Assembly: GCF_022376445.1 (NCBI RefSeq)
Contig: NW_025954983.1
Location: forward strand, 248,001 to 312,000
From: Fomitopsis serialis
Taxonomy: Eukaryota > Basidiomycota > Agaricomycetes > Polyporales > Fomitopsidaceae
Length of the DNA stretch: 64,000 nt
Reading direction: 5' to 3'
Below are positions 37,201 to 48,457 of the stretch, piece by piece. Numbering within the stretch: position 1 is the stretch's first letter; each line of letters opens with the position of its first letter. The position numbers were made by a program, and so were the translations under genes. The notes under the pieces are model-generated. The model searched no databases. It was not told the origin of the DNA and saw nothing but the letters and a program-made list of their open reading frames with translations.

Positions 37201-40200
37201 GTATACGCTGCGGCAAGAATGGCCTAAGTGTTGTCGGTACGATGCCTTCGCAAACCTTGCCATCTGGGTTTTTTGTGAAGAATTCTTGCAGCCGCGAGTA
37301 CTCCTCTTTGCTGAGCGACTTGCTGACCGTAGCACTGCCCGCGATCCGATCTGCGTTGTGTACTGTCACGGCCATGGCACTCTCCGCGCCCACGGTCTCG
37401 ACGACGTCGACATGGGACACGTCTAGCACAACCGCGCCTTCCACGTCGAGCGTCCGCTTCACGAGCCGTGCAGCACGCAGGTAGACCTGCTCCATGGATG
37501 TACCCACAAAGACGCCCTTCTCGCTCTCGACTTCCTTGTCAAGATCGAGGCAATCTCGCGTGAACTGCTCCATCTACACGTGATGTCAGTAGCAGCATCA
37601 CACATCGCCCAGGGACACCTACAGAATTTTGGATGCGATCGCGAATGCGAAGCTGGATCTACAGAAGCCTGTCAGATATACCACAAAATATCCATCAGAA
37701 ACCCCGTACCTTATCTTTCCACAACTCCAACTCCCTCATGGCAACTTGCTGTCAAGAAGTCAGTCACGAAGTGACTATCCTGATAACTCAACACTGACCG
37801 CGAACTCCTTGAGCGTGTGCCTTTGCCGAGGGCTAAACTCACGTCGTGGAGTGTCATCGATGATCGACAGCCTTCTCGAGTGATCAGAGCCATGTTGAGA
37901 GTCGCAAGGAGTATCCTCAGACTTACGTGCCAATGTTGTACCCTTCGTGCGTGCGCAGTGGACACGCAGCGTAAAAGCGAATGTGAGGGTCTCCGATGAC
38001 GAGGGGCTGCAAAAACTGGTGTGAAGACCGGCGACATAGTCAAAAGACAAGATCCCACATTTTTGGCGAATCTCCAGTCTTCCGACGCGTCAAGGACCAC
38101 AGTGGGTTCGTCATCCCTTACACATCACCGCATCGTCAATTTCACAGCTAGCAACAGGAATGGTGACTTACCTTTGCAGGATCGTATGTGCGTCAAAGCA
38201 TATCGTCCTCGACATGTTCTGTACGCCCAGTCCCGCTGACACAACAGCACTGAGTCAATCACGCCCGTCAACCAAACGACTATTTGCGAATATCACTTAC
38301 ACTCTGATTTAAAGAACCTAGAACAGTGCCCGTCAGACGTCTGATCAAACAATGCCCTAATGGCAGAGACTTACTCCTCTGTTCCGTCCACCAACGAGAT
38401 CGTGACGATCTTCGTATTGAACACAAGTTTGACGAGGTGCACGATCCGGTCGAAGTTGAGGTCCCTTCCCGTGCCCCAGATATTGAACCTGCGTTCAGCG
38501 GCACGCGTCAAAACGGCACGAGCCGCGAAGCATACGAAGCAATACGTACTTGTAGAGCGCTCTGCGTCGTTCGAGCTCATCAGGGGGGTTAGGCGGTGCG
38601 AGGTAGCCCAACTCCGAATACATCTGCTCCTCCTTCGCCGCCCTCCCCGTTGAGCCACTCACATAGCTCTCCGACGCCGGCCGCGCCGAACGTATACGCC
38701 GCTCGTACAGTGATTGCGTTGGCAGTGGCGCAGAAGTCTGACGCGTGAGACATATCCTCCTGGGAAGTGCAGGGACCGTCTGCGGGTCGACGTCGAATGG
38801 GGGCGCGGAGACCTGGCGTTCCGGGTGGTGATCCAGAATGATGTTGGTAGGGAAGGGAGGCTCGCCTGCCTGAATGAGCGTCTCGACTCGCGTCGGCTCA
38901 ACAGGCCCGAAGTAGTCTTCATCGGGCTCCTGCGTGTTGTATTTGACGGGGGCCGTAGCAGGCGGTACTGACGCGCCTATGATTGGGATTGGTGGGTGTG
39001 TGTCGGGCTGCTGAGCCGCAAAATCTGGCTCTGTGCGCTCGCTTTCCGGCTGAGAGTCGACGGCGCCCTCACTTGGCTCTGGCGGGCTTTGCTCGATCGT
39101 CGGTAGACGCCCATCCTCTACGTCCTGAGTACCCTGCCAAAAGCTACTGAGACGCGACTTGCGCAGCGTGCCGGGAGAGTAGAGGGGCTGGTTGGCCGGC
39201 AGCGTGAGGTACGTGCTGTCTGAAGGATGTGACCCCGGGATGGTAGCCGTTACGCCGCGCATAGGATCGGTCAGTTCGTGTTCTGGCGAAGGAAGTGCCA
39301 GGGGTGCCACAGAGACACCCGCTCCCGCCCATCGCATTGCAGCCGCCGTCGTAGCCGCGTCCGTTATTGGAATTGTAGCATCTCGTGAGCTGTCGCTAGC
39401 TGCAGACGGGGAATAGGACGACCCCGCGACAGAGGGACGCAGGTCTGTGAAAGAGCTCCGGAGTCGATGCGAGAAAGCCCCCAGGTTGAACGGAACGTTC
39501 AGCCTTTTCGGCTTCGATATGGCACTGCGCTGGACAGCAGGTGCAGACTGGGAGACGGGGAATGTATCTGGGGGACTGTCAGCGCCTGACATACCACCGG
39601 CGTCAAGATCAACACCGTTTTGGGTGGTAACATCGCTGGAAGAGCCAAGAGACTGAAGACCCAGAGGAAATGATTGGCCTTCGAGCGGGTCGTGGTCCGG
39701 CGAATCACAGATCTCCTCAATTGGTCGATCGAGTATGGATGCGGCAGACTCCGACCGTACCGCTCTTGAGTGCGTCGGTGCGTTCAAGCACGACCGCGGC
39801 GCGTTCGGAGTTCTGAGAGGATCCCAACGACCCATCGCATAGGCACTGACGAACGTCGCCCAGTCATAGTCGCCCTCTTGGTCGCGTTTCTCGTGCGTGG
39901 ATTGAGTCGTGGAAAGCTGATCCTCGGCTGGCGAAGGATCAAAAGGGGATTGCAACATGTCGACTGGACGCCTCAGCTAGGGTGCAAGACACGCCGAAGC
40001 AGCGCATACCACTCACCTGAATAAGCAAGACGCGACGCTTCTTCTCGGAGGCCCTCCACTGCTGCATGTGCGCGCCGGTTCATCTCGAGGATGCGCACGT
40101 CGTCGGCTATGTCAGACTTACGGGGTTCCGGCTCCGCCACGCACTCCTCGCCATCGGACGCAGGTGTGACTGCAGTAGTAGATAAGTCCGTAGTAGACGG

Positions 40201-40224
40201 GGATGCGGAGGAAGGTAATAGCAT
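34243..40224 (-). CDS. Hybrid histidine kinase with two GAF-like domains and a C-terminal receiver
   Basis: 26 exons can be joined in phase from 40224 to 34243, giving 1546 residues. Layout: about 540 disordered Ser/Pro-rich residues; a first GAF-like domain ([19 protein letters not shown] to [18 protein letters not shown] sequence, about 541-690); a second GAF-like region (about 700-855); the HisKA phosphoacceptor [10 protein letters not shown] (His near 895); an HATPase with [18 protein letters not shown] (N box), VIDTGKGIS (G1) and [11 protein letters not shown] (G2); and a receiver with VLVIEDN, phosphorylatable Asp in [19 protein letters not shown] and MVKPVAF. It should signal through a phosphotransfer protein to a MAP kinase. 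No membrane segment is seen, so it is probably cytosolic. Several exons are tiny (17, 22, 24, 30, 34 bases). The start is uncertain: 40224 is the first in-frame ATG, but the frame is open and protein-like back to 40629. Confidence 0.85.
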
Positions 40225-40843
40225 GCCTCGCTCCTCCGCAGAGGAGGCAGTCGAAGGTCTGCGCAGTGGGCGTTTCCTGCCCGGCAAAGCGATGTTCGGG
40301 ATTGGGCGCAGAACGGCGTACGGCGTCGGCGACGAGGAAAGCGACAAAGATATGTCGTTGAGGGAAATATTGGAACCAGAAGCAGCGGAGAGGATGTCGG
40401 TGTTCCGCTGTGCTTCAGGAGATGATCCATCAGCCCCACGCTCAAAAAAGGACAGTGGGGAGGACAGCTGGAGCAGAACACCGCGTGGAGGAGATCGCTG
40501 TGCAGGCTGAGGGGGATGGAGGACAGATGGAGGAGACGAGCGACATTGGACGCCCTGGACGACTGGAGCGGGTGGTCGCTGCAGAGGAGTGGAGGCGTGT
40601 CTGGGCGCTGCACGCAGGCGCCTACGAGACTAGATCGCCCGATTTGGCAACTGTCCTCTTCTCCAGCAACCCTCGGACAGTCGACGTCATCCCAATCTCC
40701 GATCGCTCAATTTTGCGCTCCGCGACGATGTAGAAACGCCAGGCACCAGGTGAAGCGGAGGTGAAGTACGGGCGGTCCGCGTCCAGCCACTCCGAGCCAG
40801 TTCCAGGGCGAGGTACCGTACATACAACAGATGTACATTTTGT

Positions 40844-43800
40844 CTACACGTCCGCAAATACAAGCATGCTCCACATATACAGGGGCAGCAGCACATTGTC
40901 GTTCTGCACCGAGAACGCCTCCAGAGCAGAAGATAGCCCAGCGACCACCGAGTAGCGCAGTATCTGCACGCCCAGCCCCTGGATTAGTGTATGCTCCGTC
41001 CGAGAGCACCAGCAATGCACGTACCGAAAAGTGCTCCGAAAGCCCGCACAGGCGCAGCATCCACGCGCACGCAACGATGGAAACCACGAATGCAGCACTC
41101 CCCTCCAATGTTTTCGGGCTCGTGGCCAGCCAGCGATGCCGCCCCAGCCGTTTGCCGGCGATCGAAGCCTGACTATACTCAGAATGGTATCTTTCGTTTG
41201 CGTGGAACATGCCTACCAGAGCATCGCCCACTCCAAGCACCAACGTACCAGTATACTGGAGCATCGAGACGGCCTTGAGCCCCACAGCGTCGCATCAATG
41301 TCCCGGTCGGTATATACCACTAAATGCGAACTTACCCTTCGAACCACACCGTGCCCGCACACCCGATCAGGAGGTAAAAGTGGCTGAGAATGGCCGTGCC
41401 ACTGTCCTTCTGGTCGAGGAACTCGTTCATGAAGAGATGTACCGACGCACCGAACGGATACAGCGCAAATAGCGTACGTACTCCGCAAAGACGAACAGCG
41501 CAAAGGCCGCGCTGAACGCCAAGTGTGTGAATGCTGGCTAAGTCAGTCGACCATTAGCTGAATCGCTCGTGAGCATGCGGAGCTGCATAGCTCCTCATGA
41601 AAATGGACGCTCACATCGATCGCTATGCCTGGTAGAAACATCGCCACAGCCAGTGCATGGAAGAACTTGCGCCGCGCGTTCACGCTCAACGTCGGTACGT
41701 GTTTGTCCGCTGCGTCAAGCCAATCCGCAACATTCGACATATTCGCCCCATTCGGCAATCCCGACAGGTTCGACAAGTTCGGGAGGTTCGAAAAGCTCAA
41801 GCCCAGCGGACCCGCTGACTCCGGCGGTGGCGTCGGTGGCGCACTGGGGTCGCTAAACTCTACAGCGCCGCCTTCACGTTGGCCCGCGTTCATCCCGCGG
41901 ACCCCGCCGTCGAAGCTACCGTGGTGATTCAGCACGAACTCTCCCGCGGCGTTGACGACGTTTCTGTGGCGATACCGTCTTGACCGCGCGAGCTGCCTAC
42001 TCCACCCCGCTACACTGATACTTCCCAAAGCCGCCCAGTACGCCAGGAGAGCCGGCCGGCTCCACTTCGTCTTGCCTTCGAGAATCCAGAAGAGCGCCCA
42101 GAGCCACGGGTCTCGGCTGCCCAGAAGCCAGCGGGTCCAGAGGCCAATGAGGCCACCCACGATCAACACCGCGCCTGCATAGAAGCCGAGCGCGAGTAGC
42201 CTGCGGTGCTTCTGCTTTTGCTCGGGGTAGCGAAGTCGGCGGACGGGCTGCTGGGCGATGTGGCGCGAGAGGTAGAGTAGTGGGGAGAGCAGAACGCCGA
42301 CGAGAAGCGAGCCGGGAATGAGGGCTATTTGGTAGATGAGAAGTGGGGTGGGAAGACGGTAGGTCTTGATAAATGACGTGGTAATGGGCGAGATCTTGGT
42401 GAAGGTCAGCACGTGTAAACCGGTGTTAGCGAGGACAGTATCACAGCACGTACACGGGCGATAGTGAGGCTCAACGCTTCCATTAAGAGCACGGTGGCGC
42501 CAAAACACACCACTGCAAGTTCGCCGAGGGTGAAGCCGTGATGGCCATGCGGATGGCAACATATAGCGAGAATTGGAAGAACATAGCGCATACCAAAATC
42601 TCGTAGTAGTTGATGTCTAACAAGGTTGTCACCCTCGTACCTCGCTCGAGCCAAAGGAGGAAATCCCGCTACGCACTTTGCCATATTCCCAGTCTCATCT
42701 CGGACAGGGCGATTCGCACACACAACACCCATAGACTCACGGACACCGTGAACAGAATGGAGAGATATGTCCTTCGACTCTCCTTACGCGGAACAGAGCT
42801 CACTTCGCCCTCGGAACCTTCAGCTTGCGGCGATGGCGGCGTTCTGTCATCCAGGATGCGATCACATGGACGATAATGATGGTCGAGCACACCGTCGCCA
42901 TGTCTACCAGGTTTCTCCGAGACAGGACGAGTGCCTGCAGCGCCGTGAGAGGATGATTGGACCCGTCCAGAACCTTGGGCTGTTCGATGATCCAGCTCTG
43001 CGGGAGCGGATCCAACGGCGGGGTTGCGGCAGCAGCCTTCTCGGAGAGATACAGCAAGGCTGCGGACATCAGCGGTCCCGTCAACAGGCCAAATAACATG
43101 CCGTCGTCTGCAGAGTCCCTGGATACCCGAGCTTGAGCCAAAATGCAGCATGGAAGACAGCGGTCGCATTACCTATAGTTTTTCGGCACCGTCATCCACA
43201 CGAAGCCGAAGTAGCTTCCCCTCGACGCCGCATTTGGAATAAGGTTCGAAGTGCGTCTGTTGTCACGGACAACAAGGCCAGGCGATGCAGGCGTGTCCTG
43301 GGGATTAGTCTGTTTTGTGGTCGTCTCATCACTTGGCGGTAATTTGTTCCAATAGATGCGAGTGACGCAGAAATAAATCATAGATGCAATGATGAGAAGT
43401 GCAAGCTCTGCGGAGCAACGGTTAGGTTGTGACCGCTGCATACGTGGAACGATTGTTACCTATTGAGATCCACATCTCTGGCGACAACTTGTCTCGTGCA
43501 TTCCACAGATCTGGAGGCAAGCGTTCACGCACACATCCCCGCATTTTGGTGGCGCAGTATCCAAGAGAGCAGATCAGCAAGGAGGTTTCGAACGTTTGCC
43601 GTAAGTCAAGGGTAAGCTTCCAACTGGTCGACGAAAACGGAGGTCGGAATGTAGCGTGAACAAAGCTCGGCAAGAGATGGCGTATCTCAAACTGAGCGAT
43701 CTTCTGACGACTGAAGATGGAGGACGGGCTGTTCCCTGGCATTGACATCTGGTTAGAGAACGAGAACCCATTTTGGTCGGCATTAACTGCAGGTGATCGT

Positions 43801-44465
43801 GAACGAGTGAATGGTCTCCGTTGAAGCATTGCCGGACTGCTCTGCCTTGCACTTCCTGGACCAGCCGAAGCAGGGGCTTGCTGCGGGGTACCGGGACGGG
43901 CTGTCTGTACAGCAAGGCCTTTCACATTCTTCCCAGTACTGCCGATCGCGTGCTGCACGTCTGGTCTCCCTCGGGACTGCCGGAGGCCTTCGTCGGTGTC
44001 GTCGGAATCGTCGTCCGTGCTGGTGCCAGATTCGGAGCTGAGGCAGGTAAGTTGTTCCGGTGATTACGAGTCGAAAGAGAGAACACACCCGGAGGACCCT
44101 GCCTGGTAGCTCGTGCTCCACCCCTGCTGCTGCTGAGGCTTCTGCTGCACGGCGACATTGCCGGAGCCCAGCCTGCGAACCTGCGGACGACGAGAAGCCT
44201 CGGCGCGGCCAGAAGCGTGTCTGGCAGCGGGAGGAGAGGGAGATGATGGTGACCGAGGCAGCTTGGCAATGGTAGAGGGGGACGTTGCGGTCAGTGCATG
44301 GAGCGAACAGCGCTCGGTGGCTGCGACTCGGAGTCGTCGAACGCACTCGCGGCCAATGCCCGGGCCCAATGCCGATCGAGTCCGCCCACGTGGTCGATTT
44401 AACCTTCCAGCCAACCAGAGCCCTCGAGATTGACGGACCGTCGGACCCAAATCGAGCGGCCCCAT
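40844..44465 (-). CDS. SEC59: Dolichol kinase (Sec59 family), one exon frameshifted
   Basis: Exons: 44465-44089, 44037-43460, 43407-43173, 43118-42804, 42771-42677, 42599-42454, 42394-41615, 41537-41336, about 41282-41217, 41168-41025, 40978-40844. This ER multi-span enzyme uses CTP to phosphorylate dolichol for N-glycosylation and GPI anchors. Family marks: FTLGELAVVCFG, RKFFHALAVAMFLPG, HKDSG-like DQKDSGTAILSHFYLL, and the CTP-binding GVGDAL joined to ASIAGKRLGRHRW. The N-terminus is long, disordered and acidic, and its start at 44465 is a guess. In the exon at 41336-41537 the frame changes between AEYVRY and ALYPFGASVHLF, as if one T is missing at the AAA run 41467-41469 (+ strand). The acceptor of the next exon lacks an AG in phase, and one intron (42772-42803) would be only 32 bases. 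So the gene is real, but its sequence here probably carries errors. Confidence 0.8.
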
Positions 44466-44654
44466 TTCATCGTTCACTCTGCCCGCTACTTACGCTGACC
44501 ACGACCGCTACCAGGCGAGTGACCCGCGCAATGCACTCTCGAGCACCTCGGCGCCCTCTGGCACACGCCTTCTGGCCTGAGCGCCGTCGAAGCGCGTGGA
44601 CCACGTGCTCAGCGCGATCGGGGCTTTTGTTCGGGCGCTCGACGCGTCGCGTTG
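44466..44654. promoter_or_regulatory. Compact divergent promoter, dolichol kinase / uracil-DNA glycosylase
   Basis: About 190 bases between the assumed start codons, pointing away from each other. A CCACGTGCTC E-box-like site is near 44600. The role is not known. Confidence 0.35.
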
Positions 44655-46352
44655 ATGTTCACCACGACGCGCTTGACTTCCACCTTCCCGGCATCTTCAC
44701 GCGTTTTCTCCACTGCTTCGCGTCCGTGCCTTACCATGTCAGCCAAGGAGCGTGTTGTGTACCTTGAAGACCTCGATGGTTCTGCTGAAACGAAGGAAGA
44801 CGCAACAAATGCTGTGCAAGACGCCGCCCGGGAGGGCAAGTCCGCCGGCGCCACATCCGCGCTCATAGTCGAAACCAATGTTGCTGTCGCCGAGCAAAAG
44901 ACGTCCTCGTCGACCGCGGTAAAGCGACAGAGGACACTCGTGGACATGTTTTCCGGCGGCGCGTCTGCTAACGCGCCTGCAGCCAAAAAGATCAAGGTCA
45001 CCAGGACAGCGAGCAGTATAGCGTCGACCGCGTCTACTTTGAGCTCGCAGCCGTCCCTGAACTCCATTCCCTTCTCCATGTCGGAATTTCAGGCCGCTTT
45101 GTCAGACGAGGAGCGTAAGCTACTCGCCCTCGAGTGTGAGACCCTTGGCAAGAGTTGGTGAGTTGGCCACTGTCAGTCAAATGTTGCTCCGCTCATGGCG
45201 GAACTGATGTGCCTGGCAGGTTCAAGATGCTCAAAGATGAGATTCGGAAGCCTTATTTCCTAAAATTAAAGCAGTTTCTGTACGACGCGGGCGTCCACGG
45301 TGCGAAGGACAGCGCCCCAAACCTCAAAATCTATCCCTCGCGTGAGTCACAGCGTCAACGGTCACTTCGATATCCGACTCTCAACGGAGGTTACATAAAC
45401 GCACAGCGAAGAATATCTACTCTTGGTCCAATCTTACTCCCCTTGGCCGAGTGAAGGTCGTCATCATCGGCCAGGATCCCTATCACGGTCCCGGGCAAGC
45501 CCACGGTAAGCATAAGCATATCAAGGCCTCCGACATCTTCCGTCTGATAGAAGTGCCCGACTCGTGCCAGGGCTGTGCTTCTCCGTCCCTCCAGGCGTGG
45601 CCGTGCCTCCGTCTTTGCGTAATGTAAGCATTCATCTCCACCGGGAAGACCATGCACGCCCATTGACCGCACCCGGTGGACAGATTTACGCAGAAATCAA
45701 GGCGGAGCACCCGCAGTTCGAGCCCCCCAAGCACGGGTAAGCACACTCACCCACTGCCTGACTCATCGCGCCGCCACAGGCGCGCGGTCCGTCTTCCCAC
45801 TTACACGCCGCTCCACAGAAACCTGACGGCATGGGCCGAAAACGGCGTCCTTCTGCTGAACACATGCCTCACCGTCAAGGCAGGCGACGCTGGTTCCCAC
45901 TCCGGGAAGGGCTGGGAAGAGTTCACCGACAGGGTGGTCGACGTCGTTGACAGATACGGCGGCGCCAATCTCGCGAACCCGAACGGCGCAGGAGGGCGCG
46001 GCCGGGGCATCGTCTTCCTCGCCTGGGGAGCCTGGGCCGCGAAACGCGTCGCGAAACTGGACAAGGTAGGCCCCATTCAGTCTGCGGTTCCCGCCCTTCA
46101 CCGCATCCCGCGCGCCTGACCCGTGCGTCCCTCCGCCAGAAAAAGCATCTCATCCTGAAGAGCGCGGTGAGTGGCGTGTTCCTTTGGAGTGGTCCGGAAG
46201 GTCTCACATAAGCACTGTCTTCTCATTGGCAGCATCCGTCCCCGCTGAGCGCGAGCAGAGGCTTCCTTGGTAACGGGCACTTCAAGCAGGCGAATGAATG
46301 GCTAGAACAGAAGTACGGTCCAGACGGCTGCGTGGACTGGTGCAAGCTTTGA
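44655..46352 (+). CDS. UNG1: Uracil-DNA glycosylase, family 1
   Basis: Eight exons: 44655-45157, 45220-45341, 45407-45505, 45571-45623, 45684-45736, 45819-46065, 46140-46166, 46233-46352; 407 residues. It excises uracil from DNA for base excision repair. All catalytic blocks are present: the water-activating [40 protein letters not shown], and the leucine/histidine loop [13 protein letters not shown]. Two starts look usable: 44655 gives a basic, Ser/Arg-rich mitochondrial-type presequence ([19 protein letters not shown]), while 44736 ([10 protein letters not shown]) removes it and would give a nuclear form. The N-terminal part also holds a PCNA-binding-like box, QRTLVDMF, and basic KKIKV. The frame is intact. 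Confidence 0.95.
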
Positions 46353-47347
46353 CACCAAGCGCGCACTATTCATTGTCGGACCTACGAACACACATCGTAA
46401 GCCGACCTCGCTCCCATCTTGCCTGGACGGGCGTTGATGAATGACGAGAAGCGTGATGCCCGCCCCCGTCTTGGGAGGCCCATCGGCGCGAGTGTCATAT
46501 GTGCCATATGTACCCTTTGACGGCCGGACATACGGCGGGCTCTTGCTTCATATTTAGCTACTCACCTCGCGGCGTCGGCGCTGCCCGTGCGCCGCCCCCA
46601 CTTGCGCCTGACGGGGATAGCGCCTCGGGCGGATGCGCCGACGGAGTTGATACCATCCCTGCGGGCTGGGAGCTCGGTGCACGGCATCAACCGCGGGTGG
46701 ACCCTGTATGCCCACAATGGTCAATACTATTCCCGGATACATTACACTAGCAACCCAGTAAATGCAGACTGTGTATATACAACCTCGTAACTCGCATCAT
46801 TACGCAAGACACGCCCCGAGAGACAGCGCGCTCAGCGCGCCACGGACTCACATGCGTCGAGCGTTGCTGGAGACTGATCAATGCAGAAGGGCCGGCTCCG
46901 GATGGCGCGTGCGCAGAGCGCAAGCAGTGCCTGCTGTACAGTTTGCGTGCATTGCGCGAGACACCCCCCGAGACGTACCCGATCAAGCCCGCACTCGACG
47001 GGGGCGCTTCGGCGATGCGCACGCCGCTGCAGACATCGATCCGCAGTTTGGTGGGACGCGAGGCGGGTCTGTCATCACGTTCAGGCTCTGTCAGCGGTGG
47101 CGAAGGCAACGTAGACGCGCCGCACCTTGATAGCATTATTACGACGGGGCTTGCCCGGACATGTGGTAGATTCTAAGTAGACAGATGCTAGTACACGTAT
47201 ATGCAGGAGAGCGGATGGAAAGCGGCTGCACGAACGAGAGCGTTCGGTTAGAGTAGCGATACAGTAATATGCTTTTGTGATGCGGAAGTCCTGGAGAGAG
47301 GTGCGACGATATAGATCCAAAAATATAACCTGAAGATGCAATTAATT
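46353..47347. other. Intergenic stretch between convergent genes
   Basis: 995 bases between the uracil-DNA glycosylase (+) and bZIP (-) genes. Open frames up to about 130 codons overlap each other on both strands and have no domain; none is called. Confidence 0.55.
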
Positions 47348-48457
47348 CTAGCGCAGCCTGTCGAGTTTCCGCTCGTCGCCGTACTCGTAGCCCGGGTGTA
47401 GCGGCGGTGGCGCGCCACCCGCCCCAGAGAGCTGGTTGGGGGACGGCAGGCGGTTTGGCAGATTGGGCGGCTGCGGGGCGCGCATCTGAGGAATGGAGCC
47501 AAGCTGGATGTTCGACCGATATCCCTGCGGCTCGGTCGCTGACCGACGGTGAGCGTATGGTGAATGAATGTGCTGGCCTCCTCCAGATGGCATCGAGGGC
47601 GAAACAGCAGAGACCGGAGAGGAATGCGCATGAAGCTGACCGGCATGCGTGGGAAATGAAGGCTGTTGATACGTGAAAGGGCGGCGCTCGTCCCGCAAGA
47701 GAAAGCCCGAACCGGTGATCCCAGAGTAAGGGTCGGAGGCCATTGATCTCTCTGGAGAGTATTGATAGCTCGTAAGAGGGACGTACGATTCGTCCAGCGA
47801 CTGGCGCGATGTAGAAGATGCATACGCGGAGGAATGCGAAGTGGATGGGCCGGGTACGGGCGGGATTGTGTAACTGTTGGAAGTGGAAGAGGGACCAGGT
47901 TCTGGCTGGTCCTTGCCCATGTACGCAGAGCTGTCCCATGGTGAGGAGTCCATCCCCGACATGGGGCCGGCCTGCCCGAGCGAGGGATTGAAGGCGGTCG
48001 GGGACAAGGAGTGTGTCCGGGTCGACGCGGACGACGGAGAGTCGTGTCGACTGACGGGCATGGAGGGAAGTGAGTTGGTCGGCGATACCTGCGGGAGGAA
48101 CTGTATTGGTGGCAGCGTCGAAGAGCCGGGCTGGGAGGCGGTGTTTGACTGCTGCGGTTGCGACAGAGACTTGGGCCTATCCTTGCCGGTGGGGCCCTTG
48201 CCGAGTGGCATGCGGTTCGCGGGCGGAAGATTGAGCGCAGCACGCAGATTGTTGTTCTCTTCCTCGAGCTCCGTCACTCTGCTCTCCAAAGCCTGCAGGG
48301 CGGAATACGGCGGGCATTAGCAGACATGCGAGAGTATCGGATATGTCGGGCGCACCTCGAGATGTGCTGCGCGGCGGGCGCGGAAGGCTCTCTGGACGTC
48401 TCGTGCACGATTGGGAGGGAGGTTGTCATTCCGCTTGCGGCCCCGTTTGGAGGACAT
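47348..48457 (-). CDS. bZIP transcription factor
   Basis: Exons 48457-48356 and 48292-47348; 348 residues. The single intron splits the bZIP: the basic region (KRGRKRNDNLPPNRARDVQ, RAFRARRAAHLE) is in exon 1 and the leucine-zipper start (ALESRVTELEEENNNLRAALN) in exon 2. The basic region carries the Asn and the FRxRR pattern of fungal Yap/AP-1-like factors but departs from the usual NxxAQR, reading NRARDVQRAF. The zipper is short, about three heptads. The rest is Ser/Pro/Gln-rich and likely an activation region. It is a nuclear DNA-binding protein of unknown targets. The start is the first Met before the basic region. Upstream lie 2.1 kb without a gene, a long promoter by the standard of this window. 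Confidence 0.9.
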
